From Corynespora cassiicola (Eukaryota > Ascomycota > Dothideomycetes > Pleosporales > Corynesporascaceae): a DNA stretch of 64,000 nucleotides. Below the pieces are notes generated by a model. It worked only from the letters and a program-made list of their open reading frames with translations. It was not told the origin of the DNA and did no database searches. A program made the translations under genes and the position numbers. Shown piece by piece: positions 20,833 through 31,959 of this stretch (its first letter is position 1; the number at the start of each line of letters is the position of its first letter). The stretch is from assembly GCA_022059125.1 (NCBI GenBank), contig JAEUWY010000013.1, forward strand, positions 806,001 through 870,000. Reading direction: 5' to 3'.

Positions 20833-22230
20833 TCAACCCCCCGTCAAAGTCTCCAACACCACACAGGGCGTATGCACCCACTCCAACCACATCCCCCCCT
20901 CCCCTCTCCTATCCCTCTCCTCCCACACCCCCTCTAAAAACCGCTCCCCCGCCTCCCTAACCGCCCCCATCCCCCCATTAACATAGACGCCCACCCACCC
21001 CTTAACCCTCTCCCTCTCCCGCCTTCCCCTGACCTCGACCGCCGCAATCAAGAACGGCAACTCGACGCACCGCACCGGCGCGCCGGCCACCTTGTGCGCA
21101 ACCTCCAACTCGCCCAACACCTCGCGCGCCCAGACGTCGGCCTGCACGTCGCGCGCGCCGCCGAACGGGTGCTGCAGCCTGTGGATCAGGAGCAGGAGGG
21201 CGATGCGGTAAGCGCGGGCCTGGGCGAGCAGCAAGATGGCTTCCGCGGGCGTGCACACGGCCAAAAAGTCCTTGGGCGGATCGGGGGTCCAGGACTGCGC
21301 CACGGCGTGGAGGGTCGCGAGCTGGGACGTGAGGGCTGGGATGTGTGCTGCAGAGGGGGCGGAGGCGAGGGTGGCGCTTAGGGTGCAGAGGTCGTGGTAT
21401 GCGGATAGCAGGGGGAGGGCGAGGCCGAGGTGGGGGTCTATGAGGCCTGGGGTGGGGGGCGGGAGGCGGAGGGTCGGGATGCTGCGGGTGATCAGGCAGT
21501 CCATGGTCTCCATGAGCACGAGGAAGGTGAGTTTTGGGGAGGTTTTGGGGGGGAGGGCGGCAGATTCGATAAAGGGGCGTGTGGTGGTGAGGCAGTGGTG
21601 GCAGATTGTCGAGAGGCCGGTGCCGATGGAGGTGTGGATCGCTGCGGCCAGCGCGAAGCCCATGTTGAGGCAGAGTTCTGCGTCCTGGGGGGTCGTGATG
21701 GGGAGGTTGCGGAGGGCCATCATGGCGGAGGTTACGCGGCGGAGGTGCGAGTCGTTGCTCTCCTTTGCTGTGTTCTCGGGGTGGAGGGACTTGAGTACGC
21801 CAGCGTAGGCGAGGTATGCATCTTTTAGGATTGGCCATGCAGCTGGCAGCAGGCCTAGAAACGACTGCTGCTCTGCATCCTTGAAGCGGGGGCTTATGAC
21901 CGAATAGTGCAGGACCTGGGAGTCGCTCAGAAGATATGCTACCAGTTCTTTTTCCTCTGAGCTCAAGTCAGGGGTCTCCTGCAACCATAAACCAACATGA
22001 TGCATGGAATCCATGCCACTCGAGGACAAGCTCGACGGGTTGGAGGCTGGCTTTTCTCGACGATTTGTTCGGCGACATGTTGGTCGCACTGGGCGGACAG
22101 TCGAACACACTTGGCTCAGCCGTTGACATCTTTCACACGAGGACGTATTCGGCACACGCTGACAGCGTTCCTTGAGTTGGTAGCACCGGTCGCATGCTCT
22201 CGTAGACGCTGTGGTTATTCTCATTTCCAA
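20833..22230 (-). CDS. Zn2Cys6 fungal transcription factor
   Basis: Predicted nuclear regulator of 465 residues in one exon. The binuclear zinc cluster is at the extreme N-terminus: Cys13-x2-Cys16-x6-Cys23-x8-Cys32-x2-Cys35-x6-Cys42. A basic linker (RPTCRRTNRREK) follows, then a mostly alpha-helical, Leu/Ala-rich body without the classic fungal_trans motif that I could pin down. The length is short for the family but complete. It is divergent from the amidase gene with 609 bases between start codons, so it may regulate that gene; this is inference from layout. The GC content of the C-terminal half is high compared with the N-terminal half. Confidence 0.85.
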   Translation of the reverse strand: MEMRITTASTRACDRCYQLKERCQRVPNTSSCERCQRLSQVCSTVRPVRPTCRRTNRREKPASNPSSLSSSGMDSMHHVGLWLQETPDLSSEEKELVAYLLSDSQVLHYSVISPRFKDAEQQSFLGLLPAAWPILKDAYLAYAGVLKSLHPENTAKESNDSHLRRVTSAMMALRNLPITTPQDAELCLNMGFALAAAIHTSIGTGLSTICHHCLTTTRPFIESAALPPKTSPKLTFLVLMETMDCLITRSIPTLRLPPPTPGLIDPHLGLALPLLSAYHDLCTLSATLASAPSAAHIPALTSQLATLHAVAQSWTPDPPKDFLAVCTPAEAILLLAQARAYRIALLLLIHRLQHPFGGARDVQADVWAREVLGELEVAHKVAGAPVRCVELPFLIAAVEVRGRRERERVKGWVGVYVNGGMGAVREAGERFLEGVWEERDRRGEGGMWLEWVHTPCVVLETLTGG

Positions 22231-22839
22231 TTCCCCGAACAGGCAAACCGATGCACCATTTAGGTAGTGAGCAATGGAGGATCCAACAGACTATTCGATG
22301 GCAATGGTATCCCTGTCGTACCCACCGCTGGGGAATGAGGTGGCTCAGTGGCCAAGGAGCTTCGGAGGAAATGTGTCGCAGAATCCGTGTATCAGTTGAG
22401 GTCAGCTTCCTTGAGATGTCCGGGCTTCAAAAGTAAGGTATTACGCTAGTCTGAATTAGACAGTTTTGGTCCGGGGTGGATCAGCCCTATGCAGGGTGTC
22501 TTGATGTACAACACCAACACTTGTAAAGAAAAACTTGATTAGAGTGGCAGATGAGGTAACAAGCTTACCGATTATCGCAGTCAGATATTACTTTATTGTG
22601 GGGAGTCGGTTCTGGTCCTAAATCCAAAGCAGCACAGGCGCATCTGAGAGCCGGAGCCGGAAGTGGGACCGGAACCGGAACCGGAGCCTTTCGTTGGTCA
22701 TCTCACTCCAATACTGCATTGTTAGTGCCAGTTTACAACATGGGATGCAATTTCTGTGTTATAAGTATGGCTGCGTTCAGTGCGGTTTCAATGGTAGGAA
22801 ATTCTACATTGCTATCAATTCAATCCAGTGCTCACCAAT
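22231..22839. promoter_or_regulatory. Divergent promoter between Zn2Cys6 factor and amidase
   Basis: The 609 bases hold a clustered CCGGA-type repeat at 22651-22687, about 150 bases before the amidase start. Zn2Cys6 proteins commonly bind CGG triplets, so the repeat is a plausible operator, but this is not proven. No coding exon is supported. Confidence 0.45.
22651..22687. repeat. CCGGA/CCGGAA hexamer cluster
   Basis: Five CCGGA units with spacings of 6 to 13 bases. Each unit contains CGG on one strand and CCG on the other. Confidence 0.7.
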
Positions 22840-24672
22840 ATGGATATGCTGGAAGCTGTCAAAGATTATCGAATCATAGCCGCCGAAAAAAAGGCAGAAC
22901 GGCAAAGTAAAATCCCCAAAGAGTGGCTTATTTCTCAAAGCTATGATGGACTCACCAATCTCATGGACATACCCCTGACTTGTGGGATCTTGAGCGATGT
23001 GGAGTGCAACATCACCTCCAACTTTGATGCCACGGCACTCCTGAAGAAGCTCAAGAGTGGTGAATGGTCTTCAGAGCAGGTTACGATTGCTTTCTGCAAG
23101 AGAGCCGCCATTGCACATCAACTGGTACGTATATTCGAAGAGAATTCTATGGTGTTATATCTTACCTGCTCATACATCGTCCAGACTAATTGTTTGACGG
23201 AAATATTCTTCGACAAGGCAATTGAACGAGCTCGAGAGCTTGACCGCGAACGACAAGCAAATCCCGACAGAGCTCTCCTACCTTTCCATGGCCTCCCTAT
23301 CTCACTTAAGGATAGCTTTCAAGTAGCAGGTTGCGATACTTCAACCGGATTGGCATGTTTCGTCAATGAGCCCGCAGAGGAAGACAGCGGTACCGCAGCT
23401 CTGTTACTCGACCTAGGTGCCGTGCTCTACTGCAAGACCAACCTTCCACAATCTATCATGACCGGCGACAGCGATAACAATGTGTTCGGCAGAACTCTGA
23501 ATCCTCGCAATACTGCATTGACTGCTGGTGGGAGTACAGGTGGCGAAGGTGCCCTCATCTCCCTACGAGGCAGCGTTCTCGGCGTTGGCACAGACATCGG
23601 CGGAAGTATTCGCATTCCCTCCGTTTGTAACAACCTCTACGGATTCAGGCCAAGTGTTGGCATAGTACCCCATAGTGGTGTCAGGGATCTTACGGTCCCT
23701 GGGACTGATGGAGTACGTTCGACAGCTGGACCCATGGCCACTTCGCTTCGAGACGTAGCTCTATTCCTGGAGAATACGATGCAGGCACAGACATGGAAAT
23801 ATGACAGCGCTGCCGTATCAGTACCTTGGACAAATCTGGCACCCAAGAATAAGATTCGAATTGGACTGGCACTAGATGAAGGAGTTTATACCCCTTCGCC
23901 GCCCGTCCGGCGTGGCCTGAAGAAAGCTGCTGATCTTCTTCGGAAGAGTGACAGTGTTGAGATTATTCCTCTTACTCTACCGAATGTAAAAGAGTATTAT
24001 GCCGATCTGGTCAGATATTTAAGCCTGTTAGGCGGCCAAGTAAGTCTAATCATGAGGCCGACGGCACTCTTTTCGATGTATAAAAGCTAATAGCAAACCC
24101 TGGTCTAGAACTACCTCGATCTTTTCGCCCGTACAGGAGAGCCGCTGGTCCCCTCACTTCAAGCTGTCGGACTAGTTTCTATGCCCGGCACTGATCTTCG
24201 CGGCTTCTTCGAACTCAACGTACGCCGTCAAGCCGCAGCGCGAGAATACTTGCAGCTCTTCCGCAGTAACGAAATCGATGCGATACTCATGCCACCAGCA
24301 CCACACACCGCTCTCCCTCTCGATCAATGGAATACCATCACTTGCACGGGCCTGTGGAACTACCTCGATTATCCAGCGGTTATCGTTCCTGTGGATACGG
24401 TTCGCGAGACCGACCTTGCAGATGATGTTGGCAATGCCAAGTACGGTGCTGAGGATGAGCGCTTGTATAGTCTATGTAAGTGCCAACTCCTTATTTGGTA
24501 TGTTGTCTCAAATAGAGAATACTGACTCTTTCATCTTTGTCCCTCCGCAGATACTGGGCCTCACCATTACAAAGATGCCCCTATATGTGTGCAGTTGATT
24601 GGGTATCGGTATGCGGATGAAGCGCTGACACATACGGCTTCTCTTGTTGATTCCATTATCAATGGTGCATAA
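22840..24672 (+). CDS. Amidase-signature-family amidase
   Basis: Predicted hydrolase of carboxylic amides, 542 residues, from exons 22840-23124, 23185-24039, 24109-24475 and 24551-24672. The catalytic triad is visible: Lys137 in ISLKDSF, cis-Ser212 in the GGSTGGEGAL loop and nucleophile Ser236 in GTDIGGSIR. The spacings of 75 and 24 residues equal those of the mammalian FAAH triad (Lys142, Ser217, Ser241). Intron 1 (23125-23184, 60 nt) is stop-free and a multiple of three; removing it restores the common HQLTNCLTEIFF stretch. The start is the ATG at 22840; a GTG upstream is not needed. It resembles fungal acetamidase-type enzymes, but the substrate (acetamide, formamide, longer amides) cannot be told. 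No signal peptide is seen, so it is probably cytosolic. A divergent Zn2Cys6 gene lies upstream. Confidence 0.92.
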
Positions 24673-25376
24673 TAAGAGGATAATGTGTGATTAGGTACCT
24701 GTATAGATAGAGAACAGATATTGTGTCATTATCATCCACAATTCTTATGAGCAAAAGGAGTTGAAGGTATCATGTCATTCTCAAGGGCTCCGGATCACGA
24801 TGCATGTCTATATGACTGCCTTGAATGTGTATTTACAATCATTCTGCTTGATTAGATGGGAGCATCCACTTGGCGTGTGACGAATGACATGTCACGTGAT
24901 ATGAGCCGGTTACCTGTCTGCAAGGACCCATAACTTGGCTGCTGGAGATCTCTTCATATAATTACAAATGATTACAATTTTTCACCTTTGTTGATGGGGA
25001 ACATCGTTATTTCCAAGATCTCACATCCAGCGGCGGACCTTAGCGAAGTGGTGGTTTGGGGGCGCAAACCTAGGATTCCAAAATCAATTCTACCAGCTCA
25101 ATCATCAAGTTTAATAAGCGACAACAGCCACTCAGTATTCATAAACTCCGGCACGGCAGACTTAGGGATCTTGTTCTCAGCCTCAGGGAAGGCTGTGCGA
25201 CATTTTACGAATAACATGCCTTGTGTTATCCTAAGGTCTTGGAAGCGCATGCCCTGGCGCGTCTAAATAAATTACCCACTCCTGCTGCGCCGCGCTACCG
25301 CACTCCTCTTCAACCTTTTTTCTCGAGACCCCAAACTCACATCTCAATTCCCGCACAAAAATCAAGAATCGCAATA
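24673..25376. other. Spacer with promoter of the sterol-dehydrogenase gene
   Basis: The first 170 bases are AT-rich 3' flank of the amidase. The rest is the promoter of the next gene, including a TAAATAAAT stretch near 25264 and a pyrimidine-rich leader at 25300-25330. No coding exon is supported. Confidence 0.5.
24892..24899. promoter_or_regulatory. TCACGTGA E-box palindrome
   Basis: A perfect eight-base palindrome 477 bases upstream of the Erg26-like start codon. Fungal bHLH proteins (Cbf1-like, SREBP-like) bind CACGTG cores, and SREBP controls sterol genes. One site alone may be chance. Confidence 0.35.
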
Positions 25377-26465
25377 ATGTCAGAACCCTCTCCATCCCTG
25401 GGGTCAGTCCTCGTAGTCGGCGGTGGTGGCTTCCTCGGACAACGCATCGTCAAGCAACTCATCGAGAGTGGTGACAGTTCACACATTACCGTTTTTGACC
25501 TCAAAGTCGATGGCAACCGCATCATAGGCCCCGATTATGCCGCTGGAAATATCACATCCAAGGAGGACGTTATGGCCGTTCTAAACCAAGCAAAACCCAA
25601 GGTCATCTTCCACACGGCATCACCAAAACCATTGGGCAACAATAAAAAACTCTTCGAGGAAGTCAACATCAATGGCACCAGGAACCTCATCGAATGCGCA
25701 AAGGAAGCCGGATTCACCAAGGCCTTCATCTACACGTCGAGTTCTTCCATCATCCACGACAATTATTCAGATATCGTCAACGCGACCGAAGACGCGCCCC
25801 TCTGCTTCGTCCCCGAACAAAAACAGTACTACTCGCACACCAAGGCCGTCGCTGAAACTATAGTCATGGAAGCCAACACGCCCGGCGGTCTGTTAACCTG
25901 CGCCATCCGGCCGGCAGGCCTCTTTGGAGAAGGCGACTGGCAGCTCTACGGCAACATGGCGAAGAACGCAAAAGAAGGCAAGGCCAAGATGCAAATCGGC
26001 AAAGGCAACAACCTGTTCGACTACACGTACATCAGCAACCACGTCGACGCGCAACTCCTCGCCGCCAACAAGCTCGTCCTCCCCAACCCTCCCGAGGGCG
26101 ACATGAAGGTCGACGGCGAGGCCTTTGTCATTACCAACGACGACCCCTGGCCGTTCTGGGACTTTGCCAGGGCCGTCGGCGCAGGCGCAGGCTATCCCGT
26201 GAAAAAGGAGCAGGTCTGGTCGATTCCTCTTGGCGTCATGAACGTCTTCGCGGGAATTGCCGAGGTCGGAACAGATATCGTCACCCGGGGCAAGGGTGAG
26301 GCGACCCTCACGCGCAGTAAGATAAAGTACAGCGTCATGACGCGCACCTTCAACATCGAAAAGGCGAAGAAGCGTCTGGGCTACGTGCCCAAGGTCAGCA
26401 TGCAGGAGGGGCTGGACAGGACGGCCAAATGGTATGTTGAGGCAGTCAAGAAGGACAAGAAATGA
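25377..26465 (+). CDS. Erg26-like sterol C-3 dehydrogenase (decarboxylating)
   Basis: Predicted NAD(P)-dependent short-chain dehydrogenase of the 3-beta-HSD family, 362 residues, one exon. In sterol synthesis Erg26 oxidises and decarboxylates the C-4 carboxysterol intermediate at the ER. The Rossmann motif GGGGFLGQRIV is at about 15-25, an acidic residue (Asp) ends the second strand as expected for NAD binding, and the catalytic Tyr and Lys lie in YYSHTKAVAE (Y-x3-K) with a Ser-rich SSSSII strand before. The typical AIRPAGLFGEGD segment follows. The length fits fungal Erg26. It could instead be a paralogue acting on other substrates, so I leave the gene symbol blank. The ATG at 25377 gives the normal family start. 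Confidence 0.85.
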   Translation: MSEPSPSLGSVLVVGGGGFLGQRIVKQLIESGDSSHITVFDLKVDGNRIIGPDYAAGNITSKEDVMAVLNQAKPKVIFHTASPKPLGNNKKLFEEVNINGTRNLIECAKEAGFTKAFIYTSSSSIIHDNYSDIVNATEDAPLCFVPEQKQYYSHTKAVAETIVMEANTPGGLLTCAIRPAGLFGEGDWQLYGNMAKNAKEGKAKMQIGKGNNLFDYTYISNHVDAQLLAANKLVLPNPPEGDMKVDGEAFVITNDDPWPFWDFARAVGAGAGYPVKKEQVWSIPLGVMNVFAGIAEVGTDIVTRGKGEATLTRSKIKYSVMTRTFNIEKAKKRLGYVPKVSMQEGLDRTAKWYVEAVKKDKK

Positions 26466-28062
26466 GGGTCGATCTAGACGGTAATGGGAAGCGGCTTAAT
26501 CTCCACTATTTCTTGGCGGTCATGGTGTATGATAAATAATGGCAGCGAGCAATTGGGACACAGCATAAGCGCTGGGGCTAGCTGGATTGATTACTAGGAA
26601 GGCGGGACACTTATCATGGGCGGGTGGTACGATGACGATAATTACACAGCATTCATCTTTCCGCATCTCTCACAGTGGTCAACTTGGCATACATACGCCA
26701 GCGCATGTCTTGGCAACAGGTCGGACAAGACGCAGCAGCACGCGCGGTTTGAAATTCGAAATTCAAGGTTCGAAAGGGACTAAATGGCGGGACAGGTCCC
26801 TATGCTATTGGAAGAAATTGAGCCTTTTTTTTCGCTTGCGATCCTTCGTTGCTTGGGATCAATACGCTTGTAATCAACCCTGTATTCGGCTAAATCATCG
26901 GTCACCGAAAGGCTTGGTTTAGGCCGTATTTTAAAAATAGAGTTGGCTCCTCCTGCTCGTTGCGCGGCCCGTATCTAGCTGCCGCTCAAATACGTGCGAC
27001 AGTGGTGCTTGTTTGGAGCACTTTTCGCCAATCCTCCCGTCTTCGCGGCGGTAACGGGATCGTAGGAAACGGCCCGTCATGTGTAGCAGGAACGCTTTTC
27101 AAACGTGTTGGAAAGAGGAGGGTTAGGACGAGGGCTGTGCCAGTGTTGGGTGGGGCACTTTGGGAGACGGTCTTCAACGATGTTGGGCGTATGGCAGTAT
27201 CTCCACTTGCAGATCTTTGCGAACATCACCGTTGTTAATGTTCTCAGGCGGTAGAACGAAGGCCTCTTCGTCTTGCTCATTCCATGTCCATAGGAAGACT
27301 GGACACTGTCGCTTAGAGACGAACATGGATGTCGTATCAAAGTTCACCAACCATCACCTCATATGGAATAATCTATGAGTGCATATAATTCCACTTCTTC
27401 AGCCAATCTGCCATCGTCAAAATGGCCCCTTCGCTGCCTATCTGCATCCAACGCCCTCCTGGCCCAGACGACCCGTCTCGACCACGTCCATCGTAACTGA
27501 TCAATATTTCTCTGACGTCAAGATACCATGCACTTGGACATTGATGCAGTCAGCTCAAGGGCGATGGACGAGTTTATAAAATGAAGGTGTCTCGTAAAGT
27601 GGCAGTGTGATGTTCCGTCCGATGGGGGCGGCCTCAAAGTGTGGCAACCGGGCCGTTGCGGATACGCCCACACGGGAGCCTATGCTCACGCCCGTGTTGC
27701 CAACTAGCGATGCGGCCTTATTTGCGTAATTCTTGAGCCGATACTAATCACCGCTGAAAACAGTTGGCACGAGGTTGTTTTCACACCCCGAGACCCGTTT
27801 CAAGAGGTGGTCCCCCGATTCAAGTCTAGTGAGCATCGCCTTGCGGGGCCCACAAGGCGCGCCACATGGCAGCCTTGTTTATTTCAGTTTCGGAAGAATT
27901 ACTGTTTCAGTCGCCCACATGGAACAGGATGAACGTGCATGCATGCATGCATACGATAAGGGAAAATGGTGAGAACTAGAGGAGTTGTATTACGCGAGCC
28001 AGGCTGTCTTGCCCGTCTCTAAACCTAATGGAGGTAAAACAGCGTGCTGAACGCCCCGCGCA
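26466..28062. other. Spacer between two convergent genes
   Basis: About 1.6 kb between the ends of the Erg26-like and Pth11-like genes. Open frames are short and show no domain. The only structured element is a TGCATGCATGCATGCAT run at 27936-27952. A decayed gene or mobile element could be hidden, but I see no recognisable fragment. Confidence 0.45.
27936..27952. repeat. (ATGC)n palindromic run
   Basis: Four TGCA units form a self-complementary stretch able to extrude a short hairpin. It may be a simple repeat only. Confidence 0.7.
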
Positions 28063-29381
28063 TCAGACAATGTGCGTCCGCGGTGGTGGCGGCAATGCTG
28101 TCAGCCCTTCGTCGTGATTCATGAGAAAATTCAGATCAGTGGCAGGTGTGTCCCAACTGTCTAGTGATTGGAGATCCCTCTGATGATGAAGCGACTTCTT
28201 GCTCTCGTTCTTCGAAGGCGCTGGGGAGTGGTTTACAGGACGGTAACCGCCGCCACCGATAGTTGGTGGACCTCCTGAAGATTCCGTGGATACGCCGAAT
28301 GATTTTGCAGAAGGCGAAGGTGCTTTCTGGCCCCGAATCTTTCTCACAACCTGCGGGACAAACACCATGCATGTGCATATAATGCAGAGGTTCATCTCCA
28401 CAATACTGTAGAAAATTAGATTATGCGATGTTACTATAGTGTTGGGTTACTCACGTATAGGGCGAGATACTCGCCGCAGTCCAAAAGACGTCTTCATCAT
28501 CAAACTTGATAGCCGTAATGATTAACCGTACGAGACTCATGGCGCAGGCACTGGAAAGATTGTTAGCAACATGATAGTTCTGCGCTTAGATTAATACATA
28601 CATCAAACCAATCATGAAGATGGCTATGACACCCAGCTTTGTTTTTTTGGCCACCTTCATCTGGTAGACCCGGTCGATTGGAATCAATAAGACGTAAAAG
28701 TCCAAGAGAGTGTTGAAGACTGCGAATACAATGACCGTGGTGCTAACAGAGCGGCTCAGGCACAAATCGATATACAATGCGTTGATGCCGTTGCACCTTA
28801 TAGTTCGCGCGATAGCGACACCCATGTACGGAAATGTAACGATGATATTGGCAACGAAGCCAAAGTTGATGAGTCTTTTTGAAGTCTTATAGATCCCGAA
28901 GAGCCTCTTATACATAATCAAGATGGATATCTTGATTGATAGCAGGGTAATGATGTAGACCTCATCGTTGAGGGTTTTGATCCGGAGTTTCTCTTCAGTC
29001 AAAGAGAGTGCTCGAATATCATACAGGTGACGACCGTAGCCACTTTCTATACTCAGATATAGAAGGACCGTATGTGTTATGCTCCCGAGCTATTCTCGTC
29101 AGCGTGATTCTATACCACGAAGAGTCCTGTTTTACCATGGATATCACGCAGAATGCGTCGTCCCACCCGGCCTTCTGGTTTGCGGTCGAGATCGCGCGCG
29201 CGTAGAGTCTTATCCCCAGAGCAATAAAGGCGAGAGCAGGCATCAGGCCATTTAGGACCTTGATGGGCCCTGCCAGCGTGGTGGGGTTGTCGAAGTTCGA
29301 TTGTACCCCATCTGGTGGGGACATTGCGGGAATGTCCCACAGAAAACTGTCGGCCGGAACATCGAAATCGAGATCCAACAT
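28063..29381 (-). CDS. Pth11-like rhodopsin-domain membrane protein
   Basis: Predicted plasma-membrane receptor-like protein of 390 residues from exons 29381-29136, 29089-28602, 28550-28455 and 28405-28063. It belongs to the fungal rhodopsin-domain (formerly SAT4/DUF) family related to Pth11. Family marks are GWDDAFCVIS after the first helices, YGRHLYDIRALS, the NDEVYIITLLSIKISILIMYKRLF stretch and the late FWTAASISPYTIVEMNLCIIC segment. Six to seven helices are present. The cysteine pair typical of CFEM-bearing Pth11 proteins is missing because no CFEM domain precedes the helices. The last 85 residues are a Ser/Pro/Gly-rich cytosolic tail. The three introns are 46-51 nt. Ligand unknown. Confidence 0.85.
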
Positions 29382-30291
29382 TGTCACTTCAACTCTTCGA
29401 GAGTTTTAGGATAGTATTTCGAAGCTGCAGTCTGTCTCCGGCAGCATGGGTGGGATATAAGACAAAAGAGAATCCTGCACGTGGCGACGTGGTTAAGCCC
29501 CCCCGCCTGCATTGCCTCTTTCCAAGACCCGAACAGAAGCGCGGAAACGTATGCATGGGTTGTGTTGGGTTAGGGATGTCAGACTCAATCTACGGTCGGT
29601 GTCCGACGGGGCAGGGGTCGGTTTCGTACTCGCAAGCGATTCGAAGAAACATCTGTGGGTGGAGCACCGAAGCGAACAAGCATTACCCAATGCTACGGAC
29701 AATGGTTCAATCCCTAGCTTTTATCTGCACACATGATCGGAATCTGGGGCCTTTCGAAATTACGACCAATGGGAAAAAGTTGCCAGATCGAATGGTAAGA
29801 GATCTTGTAGTATGGCGATCTAATTAACCCGGACACGATGCCAAGTTTGACTTCTCCGAGGCCGTGTACATTACTTGACCTGTGAACAGTATTCGAATCG
29901 ATTTCAAATTAATGGCATAAATCAAAGATTCCAAAATAATGAGGCGTTCTTTTCTTTCTTTGGCAATCAATCTAGGCAGGCATGAGCAAAACCGATTTCG
30001 AAGTATTATACTGCGCTGTACGAGGGAGGTACTTGGTGCAAGTAATGGAAAATCACATATTGAAACATCACCATTCTCTGGTATAACAATTTAAATATAG
30101 AAAAGCTTTACTCCGTCTACAGTCGAAGCAAAAGGATAGAGCCCCTGAGGATTATCGCATTATCATCTAAGAACGGAAAAATCTAGCGGGATGGGAGATA
30201 CAGTAGGATAAGCTTGAACATCTAAACATTAATCGCTTCGGCTTCGCCTTGCGGGCATATTTCCAAAACAGAGCAGCACAAGACATCTATT
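29382..30291. other. Spacer upstream of Pth11-like gene
   Basis: The promoter of the Pth11-like gene, then AT-rich DNA (about 29860-30250) that fits the 3' flank of the SNG1-like gene. No coding exon is supported. Confidence 0.5.
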
Positions 30292-31959
30292 TTACTCCAT
30301 AGGCCAATATTCGTGTACACCTCTCCGCGTCTTCCATCCTACATAACAGGTTAGCTCGGCTCTGCCAATATTGTACTAAACGCCAACTTACGCTGAAAAT
30401 AGCAACAGAGCGGGAAAAATGCCGTATTTGCCGCGCCCCAAGCAATCAAAATACCAAAATCCAGACCGATCCTTGAATGCAGGTCGAACAAAATCTGCCT
30501 GCTCCCCTCTACAACTGTTCGGCGAGAACGCCTCGTTAGCCCCCAGCTTGGCCGACGAACCTTCCAAAGGCATGAAGCACTTACCAGAATGCAACGGCCA
30601 CGCATACCCCCACCTGTAGAACCTCGGCGCAATTTCGATGTCGTAGAAACTCGTGCTTACGTTGGTAATCACCCAAAAGATTAGCCACATGCCCATCCAC
30701 GGCTGCCCGATCACCATAGCCACGTTCTCGCACGCGAGGCCTAGCGCCATCATGCCCCAGAAGTTCAGCATCCAGTACACGAGGAACGTTCCATGGCCGT
30801 ACGATACTGGGTTGTCGTAGTCCATGTTTGTTACTTGGGTTTCGGACGTTATCGGGTTGGTGTGGGTGAAGTTTATTTGGAAGGCCAACGAGAGGAGCGA
30901 GTAAGCGAAGGATAAGAAGATGTAGGCTAGCACAGTCGCGCACCAGCGCCAGACGATGAGCTGGGGGAACTTGAGCGGCGGGTGGCCTTTTGGGCTGAGG
31001 TATTGCATGTGGATAGGAAGGTAAAAGGAGAAGGAAAAGAAGGACAGGATAATGAGGTCTGCCATCGTCAGTGTCTTGACCCTCGGTACCGGATGGTTCT
31101 ACTACTCACAAATCAGTCCGATCGATACCGCCGGGATCGCAGTGTACGGGTAGAATGGCCTCAAATTGTACTCCGAGAATCCGATGGCAGGACTAATCGC
31201 CTGGGGTACTGCCTGCATCCTCTCCAGAGTAGCCGGATCGCTGGCATTCTGAAGCACCAGCTGCGCCCACTGTTGGCCCACCATACTCGTCGCTTCGCGC
31301 GTTACCTGGCTCAGGATAGGAAGCATAAAGTCGAACCAATTCGTATCGTCTCTCGCGTCCTGATAGACGAGCTGGCATGCGCCCAAAGGGTCATACGAGG
31401 CGTTACCCGTTGCGATCGCAGAATACAGCATCGAGGTTGCATTCGGATTCACCACAATGGCTGCCCAGGCATCCCAGTTGTATACCGCTTGACGAACCTG
31501 CAAGGGGTCGTTGTTGAAATCTTGGGGAAGCCGCGTTCCGAAGCCAAGGGTTGGTTGTCTAGAGTTGACCATTTGCTCAGTCAACCGCACGATCGTGGGA
31601 CCTACTAAGGGCGTGATACCCGTGTCGTATGGAGCTATGCCGTCAAAGTCCACCACATATACCAGGAGGTGTTCCAATCGGTTCTCAATGCGGTAGAATA
31701 CGGCCCAGTATAGCGAGAGGACGCCTAATATGAAGACCATCAAGGTCAGAGTAGTGATGATCCATTTCCCAAACGCTTTGTTACGAACTTGACGAAGCGA
31801 CGGGTCCCAAAACCCGACAGGTTCTGGTTGAGAGTCTTCGTAGGGCTTTCCTTTCTCCGCTTCGGCATTACTCGAGTTGGCTCCGCTCGGTTGTGAGGCG
31901 TTTCGTGCTTCCGCAAAATAACGCGCCTGAATTGATTTAGGAAGTGCCCGTCGCAACAT
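30292..31959 (-). CDS. SNG1/DUF3533-family membrane protein
   Basis: Predicted multi-span membrane protein of 497 residues from exons 31959-31110, 31058-30585, 30514-30392 and 30338-30292. The family includes yeast Sng1, which gives resistance to nitrosoguanidine and other drugs and is linked to plasma-membrane lipid asymmetry. GFWDPSLRQVR precedes helix 1 (about 82-104). A large extracytoplasmic loop with several Asn-x-Ser/Thr sites follows, and then five helices in the C-terminal half with the conserved FYRWGYAWPLH and ILFDLHSRIGLDFG stretches. The small last exon adds the basic RWKTRRG end seen in family members. The start is uncertain: the ATG at 32049 is also in frame and would add 30 residues. 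Confidence 0.85.

Noticed and set aside
22341..22356. tRNA A-box-like TGGCTCAGTGGCCAAG
   Set aside because: I found no matching B box, anticodon loop or acceptor-stem pairing downstream.
20833..26465. Secondary-metabolite gene cluster around the Zn2Cys6 factor
   Set aside because: There is no polyketide synthase, peptide synthetase, terpene cyclase or P450 nearby; only an amidase and a sterol-type dehydrogenase are seen.
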